Of a stretch of DNA of 7,670 nt, positions 1 through 7,670 are shown piece after piece. The notes beneath the pieces were generated by a model. That model had not been told where the DNA came from, made no database searches, and was given only the letters and a program-made list of their open reading frames with translations. The position numbers were made by a program, and so were the translations under genes. Position 1 is the first letter of the stretch; each line of letters starts with the position of its first letter. The stretch comes from Comamonas sp. lk (GTDB lineage Bacteria > Pseudomonadota > Gammaproteobacteria > Burkholderiales > Burkholderiaceae_C), in contig CAMDHL010000095.1 in the NCBI GenBank assembly GCA_945898105.1, forward strand, positions 1 to 7,670, given 5' to 3'.

Positions 1-432
1 GTGGCCAAACTGGTCAACAACCAACTGTGGCTGATACACGCCGCAGCCATCGGCGAGGCCATGGTCACGGCCAAGTTAGCTGGTCTGGAGCCTGCGGTAT
101 GGTGGGCCGCCATGAAGGGCGGTGCCGCCGAAAGCTTTGTGATGCAGCATGATGTACCCTCGATTTTTGCGGGGCACTACGACCCCTCTTTCCGCCTGGA
201 GTTGTGCCTTAAAGACCTGGGTCTAATCGCCGATCTGGTGGCCCACACCGGCACCCGCAATGAATTGACCAGTGCCACGCACCAACGCTTTGCCGAAGCC
301 CAGTCGCGCTACGGCAAAGACGCCGGTGAGATGACGGTGTGCAAAGTGCTGGAGGACGATGCGGGTATTGAATTGCGTGTCGCAGGCGACTGGACGCCCC
401 CGTGGGAAGTACGCCACCCGTCGGAAGCTTAA
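1..432 (+). CDS. 3-hydroxyisobutyrate dehydrogenase family NAD(P)-dependent oxidoreductase, C-terminal part (5' end outside window)
   Basis: This is the C-terminal half of a beta-hydroxyacid dehydrogenase (6-phosphogluconate/3-hydroxyisobutyrate dehydrogenase superfamily). Enzymes of this family oxidise a beta-hydroxyacid to the semialdehyde, or reduce it, with NAD(P). The visible 143 codons begin with AKLVNNQLW, which matches the family motif that carries the catalytic lysine (Lys at visible residue 3) followed by the NN pair. They continue through the all-helical domain to FRLELCLKDLGL (about 64-75), the second conserved family motif. The first codon, GTG, is an internal Val rather than a start, because the Rossmann domain with its GxGxxG motif would lie upstream of base 1. 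About 28 residues after the usual helical core form a C-terminal tail containing GDWTPPWEVRHP. The frame stops with TAA at 430-432. The substrate cannot be assigned: 3-hydroxyisobutyrate, tartronate semialdehyde and succinic semialdehyde-type enzymes share these motifs. The family call is firm; the specific reaction is open. Confidence 0.85.
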   Translation: MAKLVNNQLWLIHAAAIGEAMVTAKLAGLEPAVWWAAMKGGAAESFVMQHDVPSIFAGHYDPSFRLELCLKDLGLIADLVAHTGTRNELTSATHQRFAEAQSRYGKDAGEMTVCKVLEDDAGIELRVAGDWTPPWEVRHPSEA

Positions 433-449
433 AAGCCAGCTACATAAAT

Positions 450-1259
450 TTAAGGTAGCGCCAGCCCCGCCAAAAAAGCCAGCCCTGGCGCCGCAACCAC
501 TTGCGGTACGTCCATGTGGGATGCTGCACTTTCTAGGTACACACTCTTGCGATGCATTGGCAAGCGATCGTAGATATAGCGCGGGCCTTGGCCCCATCGA
601 TGGATCGGATCTTGGGTTGTCCCAGCATAGAACACCGGAATACTAGTCCGTACCTGGGCCGCGGACTCGGACATATTGGCTAGACCCTGCGGCTCATAGA
701 ACGACAAATAAACTAACGCGCTGCTCACAATTTGACGCTTGCGATCGCCGCTGTTGAAGTCGGTAAATTCAAAATCGCGTTGTTCGCCTTGCCCAATTTC
801 GCGCCGCTCACGGGCGGCCCTCAAACTTGCGTGGGTTTGACCAGCCCGGTATTGCACCTCCGGCACATGTCCAGGCGCAAAAATCATCATGGCATCAACG
901 TCACCATAACGCGCCGCATAAGCTATGGCCGCATTGGCGCCAAGGCTATGTCCCGCTAGGACCACCGTAGTTACACCTTCGGCGCGCAGTTTCAGCACGA
1001 GGACATGAACTTCCTCTAAGGCGCTAGCGTAGTCAACATCGTACAAACGCTCACGGCTCCACGTCATCGCGGGAGACACCACCCGCGCGCCTGCAGCCTC
1101 AAATGACGCCGCCAAAGGTCCGGGCGGTTTACCCCACTTTCCGTGCAGAGCAATCACAGCGGTAGTGCTGCTGATGGATGCTTGCCCCAGGCTTTGCGCA
1201 AAGGCTGAAAGGCAAAGCGTTTGCCACGCAATGAACAGGGCTATCCACTGGACCCGCAT
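450..1259 (-). CDS. Secreted alpha/beta-hydrolase fold protein, substrate unknown
   Basis: The product is a 269-residue alpha/beta hydrolase predicted to be exported. It starts with a Sec signal peptide: MRVQW, a hydrophobic core to about residue 18, and a likely signal peptidase I cut after AFA near residue 21. There is no lipobox. The hydrolase signatures in order are ALHGKWG (HG near 39-40, the oxyanion-hole loop), the nucleophile elbow GHSLG (Ser about 105), a candidate acid in TTQDP (Asp about 217) and a candidate catalytic His in ASHMD (His about 248). These are consistent with a complete Ser-Asp-His triad and a full-length fold. An in-frame GTG sits directly before the ATG (1260-1262) and could be the start instead; an AGG lies 7 nt before the GTG and 10 nt before the ATG. 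The gene begins 11 bp after the lolA stop, so it is probably co-transcribed with lolA and ftsK. Esterase, lipase or peptidase activity are all possible. The fold is clear but the function is not. Confidence 0.8.
   Translation of the reverse strand: MRVQWIALFIAWQTLCLSAFAQSLGQASISSTTAVIALHGKWGKPPGPLAASFEAAGARVVSPAMTWSRERLYDVDYASALEEVHVLVLKLRAEGVTTVVLAGHSLGANAAIAYAARYGDVDAMMIFAPGHVPEVQYRAGQTHASLRAARERREIGQGEQRDFEFTDFNSGDRKRQIVSSALVYLSFYEPQGLANMSESAAQVRTSIPVFYAGTTQDPIHRWGQGPRYIYDRLPMHRKSVYLESAASHMDVPQVVAAPGLAFLAGLALP
458..491. other. Inverted repeat at the convergent gene ends
   Basis: GCGCCAG at 458-464 pairs exactly with CTGGCGC at 485-491, leaving a 20-nt loop that contains AAAAAA. It lies inside the last codons of the hydrolase gene, 26 bp beyond the stop of the upstream plus-strand dehydrogenase. 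No T-run follows on either strand, so an intrinsic terminator is not well supported. It is the only candidate structure near the 17-bp gap (433-449) between the converging genes, and it may be chance in GC-rich sequence. Confidence 0.25.
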
Positions 1260-1270
1260 CACTGGGATGC

Positions 1271-1924
1271 CTATTGGCGCAAAACGTCCACCCCAGCGGG
1301 TGGCTTGAACTGAAACAGTGCGTTATCTAGCGCCGGATTGGCTTCGAACTGCGTAAATTGCATCACCGAGCGTTGACCGAAACTGTCCAAAATTTCCAGG
1401 GTCGCCAGGTTGGCGCCTTTGAAGCCGATGCGCACATTTTGCAAACTGCCGTCTTTAGAACGCGGGCGCGCAAGCACCCAGTCCTGGCCGTCAGAAACCG
1501 GTGCGTTACTCAGCTCAAAGTCTGCCTCCATGGCGCGCAAATCGGTAGCAGAGGCGATCAATGCGGCCGGCGTAGAGCCCAGTGCCTGCGCCTGTTTGCG
1601 CGCCGTGGCCTGAGCCAAGTCCACGTCATATAGCCAAAGGGTTTGCCCATCGGCCACTATGGTTTGCTCTAGCGGTTTTTTAAAAACAAAACGGAAACGG
1701 TTGGGGCGCACAAACTCAAAGCTTCCGCTGCTATTGCGCACGCGCGCCATTTGCCCCTCTTTGGGTGGCGATGTCACTTGCTGCACAAACTGCGCGCGAC
1801 CGCTGCGGGTATTTTTGATGAAAGCGTCCAAGGCCTCCAAGCCGGTGGCATGAGACTGCACGTTGATGCAGCAAAGCGCAAAGAAACCACTGATTACACG
1901 CAGCACGGTTTGGTGGGATGTCAT
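1271..1924 (-). CDS. lolA: Outer-membrane lipoprotein carrier protein LolA
   Basis: LolA is the periplasmic chaperone that accepts lipoproteins released by the LolCDE transporter and hands them to LolB at the outer membrane. The 217-residue length fits the family. A signal peptide spans residues 1-26 (hydrophobic core VISGFFALCCI, likely cut after SHA). The mature protein shows the LolA pattern: an early GRAQFVQQV strand, SGSFEFVRPNRFRF (about 66-79) with the conserved Arg-Pro, VADGQTLWLYDVDLAQ (about 90-105) and the C-terminal block DSFGQ...F.F.PP.GVDVLRQ. The start is taken as ATG at 1922-1924, with GAGAG 10 nt upstream. The frame stays open to a GTG at 1927 and a TTG at 1933, but the GAGAG is too close to serve the TTG. 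The gene begins 30 bp after the ftsK stop, the same order as ftsK-lolA in many Proteobacteria, and it is followed by the hydrolase gene 11 bp on. The identification is confident. Confidence 0.93.
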   Translation of the reverse strand: MTSHQTVLRVISGFFALCCINVQSHATGLEALDAFIKNTRSGRAQFVQQVTSPPKEGQMARVRNSSGSFEFVRPNRFRFVFKKPLEQTIVADGQTLWLYDVDLAQATARKQAQALGSTPAALIASATDLRAMEADFELSNAPVSDGQDWVLARPRSKDGSLQNVRIGFKGANLATLEILDSFGQRSVMQFTQFEANPALDNALFQFKPPAGVDVLRQ

Positions 1925-1954
1925 CACGGGCAAGCTCTCAGTAGGCGCAGCGCA

Positions 1955-4366
1955 TCAAGAAGCACGCGCGGGCACCAAAATTTCGCGCTGGCCGCTGGAA
2001 CTCATGGAACTAACCAGACCAGCGTTTTCCATGTCCTCCACCAGACGGGCAGCGCGGTTGTAGCCGATTTTCAGGTGGCGCTGCACCAGAGAAATGCTGG
2101 CCTTGCGGTTCTTCAAAACCACTTCCACGGCTTGGTCGTACAGCGGGTCTTTCTCGCCGCCGGCATCGCCATCGAGTGCATCTTCGCCATCGACCGTGCC
2201 ACCCTCCAGCAGACCTTCGACATAGTTGGGTTCGCCGCCCTGCTCTTTTAAGTACTTCACTACACGGTGCACTTCCTCGTCACTAACAAAAGCGCCGTGC
2301 ACGCGAATCGGCAAGCCCGTGCCACTGGGCATGTAAAGCATGTCGCCCATACCTAGTAAGGCCTCGGCGCCCATTTGGTCCAGGATGGTGCGACTGTCAA
2401 TTTTGCTGCTGACCTGAAAGGCGATGCGCGTAGGGATGTTGGCTTTAATCAAGCCGGTAATCACATCCACACTAGGACGCTGCGTCGCCAAAATCAAATG
2501 GATGCCGGCAGCGCGCGCTTTCTGGGCCAAGCGGGCGATCAACTCTTCGATTTTCTTGCCCACCACCATCATCAGGTCGGCCAACTCGTCAATCACCACC
2601 ACGATGTGCGGCAGACGGTCCAGCGGCTCCGGGTCTTCGGGCGTGAGGCTAAAGGGGTTGTAGATAAAGGTGCCTTGCGCTTTGGCCTCGTCGAGCTTGG
2701 CATTAAATCCTGCCAGATTGCGCACACCCATTTTGCTCATCAGCTTGTAGCGCTTTTCCATTTCGCCCACGCACCAGTTCAGCCCATGCGCGGCCTGGCG
2801 CATGTCCGTCACCACGGGTGCGAGCAAATGCGGAATTCCTTCGTACACCGACATTTCCAGCATCTTGGGGTCGATCATCAACAAGCGCACATCGCGTGCT
2901 TCGGCCTTGTACAAAAGGCTCAAAATCATGGCATTGATACCCACCGACTTGCCCGAGCCGGTGGTACCAGCCACCAGCACATGCGGCATCTTGGCAAGGT
3001 CGGCGACGATGGGGTTGCCCACAATGTCTTTGCCCAAGCCCATGGTCAGCATCGACTTACCTTCGTTGTAGACCTGCGAGCCCAAAATTTCAGACAGGCG
3101 AATGGATTGGCGTTTGGCGTTGGGCAACTCCAGCGCCATATAGTTTTTGCCAGGAATGGTTTCTACCACCCGGATGGACACCAGGCTCAGGCTGCGCGCC
3201 AGATCTTTGGCCAAGCCCACAATTTGCGAGCCCTTGACACCGGTGGCCGGTTCGATTTCATAACGTGTAATCACCGGCCCAGGCTGCGCGAGCACCACCC
3301 GGACTTCCACGCCAAAGTCCTTGAGCTTTTTCTCAATCATGCGGCTGGTCATTTCCAGCGTCTCGTTAGATACAGTTTCTTGTCGCAGCAAGGCCTCATC
3401 AAGCAAAGCCACCTGGGGTAACTTGCTATCAGGCATATCCGCAAACAGGGGCTTTTGCCGTTCCTTGGCCACCCGAACGCTTTTGGGGACCTCCACCATG
3501 CGCTGCGTCTCTACCGGCGCGCGCGGTTCGGCAAATACGGTGGGCGCCATCAGAGGGGCGATTTCCGGTGCATCGTCGCCTGCTGCAGCGCCAGCGCTAG
3601 CCTTATCCATAGCCGGTCCGTCGGGATGCAGTGAAACTTCGCGCTCACGCAAAGCCTGCTGGCCCAGTTCCAGGTCCTGCGCCAAAGCGCGCCGCTCCTG
3701 AAACGATTCCCAGCGCGCATCCAACCATGCGCCTATGGCCTCAGAACTATGAAGCCAGGAAAACCGGAAGGCCCAAGAACAGCCCATCAAACCCGCGCCG
3801 ATGGCCAATAAGCCAGAACCCACAAAGCCCAGTAACAACACGGCGCGCGTGCCCAAAACATAGCCCAGCACGCCGCCACTCGAGCCGGGCAAATACTGAT
3901 CCAGCCGATATAGGCGGGTGTACTCCAATGTGGTGCTGGCTGCCAACAACAGGCCCAAACCTACGGCCATTACAACTTGGGGATTGCGGTCCCATAACGG
4001 GCTTGCATGATCAATCCTGGCCGGTTGCCTGGGCCCGTACTGTCCCTGAAAGCGTCGCAGAGCAAGGCGCCCCCAGGCCATCGCGGCTAAGGCTAAGCAC
4101 CACCAGACGGAGTAACCGAACAGGAAATAGCCCATGTCCGCCAACGAAGCCCCAAGTCGGCCACCCCGGTTAGCAATCGCTCCGCCCGCACCAGATGTGG
4201 TCCAGGCCGCATCGTGCACCGAATAGCTGGCAAAGGCCAGCAACAGGAAAACCAGTATAAAAAAACCGAGAAACAGGACAATTTCACTGGCAAAACGCAC
4301 CCAACCGGCAGGGACGGGAACCTCATCAATCGTGTCAGCGTTGAGCGTATGCAGTGAATATGTCAT
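1955..4366 (-). CDS. ftsK: DNA translocase FtsK
   Basis: FtsK is the septal double-stranded DNA pump that clears and aligns chromosome termini during division and activates XerCD recombination at dif. The 803-residue protein has all expected parts. An N-terminal membrane domain carries four probable helices (about 27-48, 78-98, 130-146 and 173-197). A linker of roughly 110 residues, rich in Ala, Pro and Glu, spans about 210-320. The motor follows from about 325. Its Walker A is AGTTGSGKS (466-474) and its Walker B is [13 protein letters not shown] (588-600, acidic pair at 593-594); [15 protein letters not shown] (624-638) is a further FtsK/SpoIIIE signature. The C-terminal winged-helix gamma domain (about 740-803, with [19 protein letters not shown]) reads polar DNA sequences and contacts XerD. 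The linker is far shorter than the several-hundred-residue one of E. coli FtsK. The start ATG at 4364-4366 lacks an obvious Shine-Dalgarno. It heads the ftsK-lolA-hydrolase cluster, divergent from trxB. Confidence 0.97.
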   Translation of the reverse strand: MTYSLHTLNADTIDEVPVPAGWVRFASEIVLFLGFFILVFLLLAFASYSVHDAAWTTSGAGGAIANRGGRLGASLADMGYFLFGYSVWWCLALAAMAWGRLALRRFQGQYGPRQPARIDHASPLWDRNPQVVMAVGLGLLLAASTTLEYTRLYRLDQYLPGSSGGVLGYVLGTRAVLLLGFVGSGLLAIGAGLMGCSWAFRFSWLHSSEAIGAWLDARWESFQERRALAQDLELGQQALREREVSLHPDGPAMDKASAGAAAGDDAPEIAPLMAPTVFAEPRAPVETQRMVEVPKSVRVAKERQKPLFADMPDSKLPQVALLDEALLRQETVSNETLEMTSRMIEKKLKDFGVEVRVVLAQPGPVITRYEIEPATGVKGSQIVGLAKDLARSLSLVSIRVVETIPGKNYMALELPNAKRQSIRLSEILGSQVYNEGKSMLTMGLGKDIVGNPIVADLAKMPHVLVAGTTGSGKSVGINAMILSLLYKAEARDVRLLMIDPKMLEMSVYEGIPHLLAPVVTDMRQAAHGLNWCVGEMEKRYKLMSKMGVRNLAGFNAKLDEAKAQGTFIYNPFSLTPEDPEPLDRLPHIVVVIDELADLMMVVGKKIEELIARLAQKARAAGIHLILATQRPSVDVITGLIKANIPTRIAFQVSSKIDSRTILDQMGAEALLGMGDMLYMPSGTGLPIRVHGAFVSDEEVHRVVKYLKEQGGEPNYVEGLLEGGTVDGEDALDGDAGGEKDPLYDQAVEVVLKNRKASISLVQRHLKIGYNRAARLVEDMENAGLVSSMSSSGQREILVPARAS

Positions 4367-4377
4367 GGGGTCTGTGA

Positions 4378-5523
<1,146 letters not shown>

Positions 5524-5531
5524 GCCCGGTG

Positions 5532-5540
5532 GGATAATCC
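5532..5540 (+). promoter_or_regulatory. Possible -10 element for map (GGATAATCC)
   Basis: The 23-bp gap between trxB and map contains GATAAT at 5533-5538, one mismatch from the TATAAT consensus. It is set in a GGATAATCC near-palindrome. There is no good -35 at 16-18 bp. Transcription starting about 7 nt downstream would begin at about 5545, almost at the map ATG (5547). GGTGGG at 5528-5533 could instead be a distant Shine-Dalgarno for read-through transcripts. This is a weak prediction. Confidence 0.3.
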
Positions 5541-5546
5541 GACCCC

Positions 5547-6374
5547 ATGACGATTACCTATAAAGACGCCTCTGGCATCGCCGGCATGCGGGTCGCCGGC
5601 AAACTGGCCTCCGAAGTGCTGGACTACCTGACGCCCTTTGTGCAAGCCGGTATCACCACCAATGCACTGGACAAACTGGCACATGACTACATCGTCGATG
5701 TGCAGGGCGGCATTCCTGCGCCCCTCAACTACAAGGGCGGCGGCAACACGCCCTACCCCAAATCCATCTGCACCTCCGTCAATCACCAGGTATGCCATGG
5801 CATCCCCAGTGACAAAGTTTTGAAAAAAGGCGACATCGTCAATATCGATGTCACCGTCATCAAAGACGGCTGGCATGGCGATACCAGCCGCATGTTCATG
5901 GTGGGCGAAGTCTCTATTGCCGCCAAACGCCTGTGCGCTATCACTTACGACGCAATGTGGCACGGCATCAAGATGGTGCGGCCCGGCATCCATCTGGGCG
6001 ATATTGGCTATGCGATTCAAAAGTTTGCTGAAGGCCAAGGCTTTAGCGTAGTGCGCGAATTTTGCGGCCACGGCATCGGCCGTGTGTTCCATGAAGAGCC
6101 GCAAGTGCTGCACTATGGACGCCCGGGTACGTTGGAAAAGCTGGTCGAGGGCATGACCTTCACCATCGAGCCCATGATTAATGCCGGACGCAAAGAAATA
6201 AAAGACGGACCCGAAAAAGACGGCTGGACCATCGTGACCCAGGACCGCTCTTTGTCGGCCCAATGGGAGCACACCGTGCTGGTCACGTCTACCGGCTACG
6301 AAGTGCTGACCCTTTCGGCCGGCAGCCCGGACACGCCGGCCTTTGTGACTGCCGCGCAGTCCCAACCCGCCTGA
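5547..6374 (+). CDS. map: Methionine aminopeptidase, type I
   Basis: Map removes the initiator methionine from nascent proteins in the cytoplasm when the second residue is small. The 275-residue length fits the bacterial type I enzyme, with no SH3-type N-terminal extension and no type II insertion. The five metal ligands of the pita-bread fold are visible: Asp101 (NIDVTV), Asp112 (WHGDTSRMF), His175 (CGHGIG), Glu208 (TIEPM) and Glu241 (QWEHT). The substrate-binding histidines His84 (CHGIP) and His182 (FHEEP) are also present. The last 20 or so residues, ending in AAQSQPA, are a low-complexity tail beyond the core. The gene starts with ATG 23 bp after trxB and is followed by glnD after 28 bp. 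The map-glnD pair also occurs in E. coli. Regulation may be by read-through from trxB or by the weak -10 at 5532-5540. The identification is confident. Confidence 0.97.
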   Translation: MTITYKDASGIAGMRVAGKLASEVLDYLTPFVQAGITTNALDKLAHDYIVDVQGGIPAPLNYKGGGNTPYPKSICTSVNHQVCHGIPSDKVLKKGDIVNIDVTVIKDGWHGDTSRMFMVGEVSIAAKRLCAITYDAMWHGIKMVRPGIHLGDIGYAIQKFAEGQGFSVVREFCGHGIGRVFHEEPQVLHYGRPGTLEKLVEGMTFTIEPMINAGRKEIKDGPEKDGWTIVTQDRSLSAQWEHTVLVTSTGYEVLTLSAGSPDTPAFVTAAQSQPA

Positions 6375-6402
6375 GCCCGGCGGCCAGCGGGCAGTGCATG
6401 CC

Positions 6403-7670
6403 ATGAGCGATTTGCAAGCCCTTCGCGCCGCCTACCGCAGCGGCAAAGAGACCTTGCTGGCGCGGGTGCAGACCCCTGGTTTTTCGGCCCGCAGCGTGCA
6501 CAAGGTGCTGCGCCAACTAGCAGCACAGACCGACGGTTTACTCATTCAACTCTGGAACCAGGCTGGTCTGGGCGCCCCATGTGCGTTGCTGGCCGTCGGT
6601 GGCTATGGCCGAGGCGAGTTATTTCCCTATTCGGACGTCGATGTGCTGGTGCTTCTGCCCGATGAGGCGGACCAGCCGCCCGACCCTGAGCGCGCGCGGC
6701 GCATCGAGACCTTTATTGGCAACTGCTGGGATGCGGGCCTGGAAATCGGCTCCAGCGTGCGCACATTTTCCGAATGCCTAACTGAAGCAGCCAAAGACGT
6801 GACGGTGCAAACCGCATTGCTAGAAAGCCGTTGCATTACCGGCGACCAGGCACTGGCGCAAGCGTTCAAAACCGCCTTTATGGATGCGCTGGACCCGCGT
6901 GCCTTCTTTATCGCCAAGACTCTGGAGCTTCGCCAGCGTCACACCAAGTTTGAAGACACGCCTTACGCGCTGGAGCCCAATTGCAAAGAGTCGCCCGGCG
7001 GCATTCGCGATCTGCAAGCGATTTTGTGGGTGGCCAAGGCCGCACAACTGGGCCAGAATTGGCGGCAATTGCAGGCAAATGGTTTGGCAACCGCGCTGGA
7101 AATCCAGCACATAGAGCGCAACCAGGCGCTGCTATTTTTAATCCGGGTGCGCTTGCACCTGGCCGCGCAACGGCGCGAAGATCGGTTGGTATTTGACCTG
7201 CAAACCGCCGTGGCCCACAGCTTTGGCTATAGCAACAGTGGCGGTGAGGGCCGGGCGCTGGCGCGCGCCAGCGAAGCGCTGATGAAGCGCTACTACTGGG
7301 CCGCCAAAGCCGTTACGCAGCTGAACCAGATATTGCTGATGAATATCGAGGAGCGGCTCAACCCCTCCACCCACAGCCTGCGTCCTATTAACGAACGCTT
7401 TAACGACAAAGCAGGCATGCTCGATGTGGCCAGCGACGATGTGTACCACCTCCAGCCACACGCGATTTTGGAAACCTTTTTGCTCTATCAGCAAACGGTG
7501 GGCATCAAAGGCTTGTCCTCGCGCACGCTGCGTGCGCTCTACAACGCACGTGCCCTGATGGACGGCGCGTTCAGGCGTGACCCGGTCAACCGCGCTACCT
7601 TTGCCCAGATATTGATGCAGCCCCACGGTATTACCCATGCCATGCGGCTCATGAACCAGACTTCGGTGTT
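6403..7670 (+). CDS. glnD: Bifunctional PII uridylyltransferase/uridylyl-removing enzyme GlnD, N-terminal part (3' end outside window)
   Basis: GlnD senses glutamine and adds UMP to, or removes it from, the PII proteins GlnB/GlnK, which sets nitrogen-regulated transcription and glutamine synthetase activity. The frame is open from ATG 6403 to the window edge, giving 422 codons plus 2 bases without a stop; the family is about 850-900 residues. The nucleotidyltransferase signature GGYGRGELFPYSDVDVLVL (66-84) holds the glycine pair and the catalytic Asp78 and Asp80. The GlnD-specific EPNCKESPGGIRDLQ (191-205) and LRPINERF (326-333) follow. The HD hydrolase domain that removes UMP and the two ACT glutamine-sensing domains would lie to the right of the window. 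An in-frame GTG at 6394 is an alternative start, but AGCGGG at 6386-6391 is spaced better for the ATG. The gene follows map by 28 bp and is probably in the same transcript. Nothing suggests a break. Confidence 0.95.
   Translation, partial: MSDLQALRAAYRSGKETLLARVQTPGFSARSVHKVLRQLAAQTDGLLIQLWNQAGLGAPCALLAVGGYGRGELFPYSDVDVLVLLPDEADQPPDPERARRIETFIGNCWDAGLEIGSSVRTFSECLTEAAKDVTVQTALLESRCITGDQALAQAFKTAFMDALDPRAFFIAKTLELRQRHTKFEDTPYALEPNCKESPGGIRDLQAILWVAKAAQLGQNWRQLQANGLATALEIQHIERNQALLFLIRVRLHLAAQRREDRLVFDLQTAVAHSFGYSNSGGEGRALARASEALMKRYYWAAKAVTQLNQILLMNIEERLNPSTHSLRPINERFNDKAGMLDVASDDVYHLQPHAILETFLLYQQTVGIKGLSSRTLRALYNARALMDGAFRRDPVNRATFAQILMQPHGITHAMRLMNQTSV

Noticed and set aside
1675..1687. T6A5 run inside lolA as a possible programmed frameshift site
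   Set aside because: In the lolA frame the codons read GTT TTT AAA AAA CCG, which does not form an X XXY YYZ slippery heptamer. LolA is full-length without any shift.
2375..3421. Long plus-strand open frame (about 348 codons) antisense to ftsK
   Set aside because: The translation is His/Gln-rich with no domain, and it covers the conserved FtsK motor exactly opposite. It is a codon-bias shadow.
3631..4173. Plus-strand open frame (about 180 codons) antisense to the FtsK N-terminal membrane domain
   Set aside because: It is Pro/Arg/Thr-rich low-complexity translation with no motif, opposite a clear membrane domain.
7138..7638. Minus-strand open frame (about 166 codons) antisense to glnD
   Set aside because: glnD is continuous and motif-complete on the other strand, and the antisense translation has no family features.

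Overview
The window reads as ordinary chromosomal housekeeping DNA from a Gram-negative bacterium, most likely a betaproteobacterium of the order Burkholderiales (Comamonadaceae-like). The evidence is moderately GC-rich coding sequence, a LolA lipoprotein carrier (which implies an outer membrane), an FtsK with a short linker, and the neighbour pairs ftsK-lolA and map-glnD that are familiar from Proteobacteria. The taxonomic call is inferred from gene content and sequence character; no search was run.

Layout from left to right. Bases 1-432 hold the 3' part of a plus-strand 3-hydroxyisobutyrate dehydrogenase-type oxidoreductase whose NAD-binding half lies outside the window. It converges, with a 17-bp gap, on a minus-strand cluster that is transcribed leftward from about 4366: ftsK (DNA translocase), lolA (periplasmic lipoprotein chaperone) and a secreted alpha/beta hydrolase of unknown substrate. 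Spacings in this cluster are 30 and 11 bp, so an operon is likely. A 206-bp divergent intergenic region (4367-4572) separates ftsK from a rightward cluster: trxB (thioredoxin reductase), map (type I methionine aminopeptidase) and glnD (PII uridylyltransferase). Spacings there are 23 and 28 bp. glnD runs off the right edge after 422 codons, before its HD and ACT domains.

The genes serve separate core functions rather than one pathway: chromosome segregation at division (FtsK), outer-membrane lipoprotein delivery (LolA), thiol redox balance (TrxB), N-terminal methionine removal (Map) and nitrogen signalling (GlnD). The hydrolase next to lolA is the only gene without a clear role.

I found no mobile element, CRISPR array, tRNA, rRNA or novel multi-gene system, and no intergenic stretch above 300 bp. 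The points worth a second look are small: start-site and leader architecture (a possible leaderless map transcript; no Shine-Dalgarno for trxB but an anti-SD-like CCTCCTT in its leader), inverted repeats in the divergent region, and the uncharacterised periplasmic hydrolase coupled to lolA.
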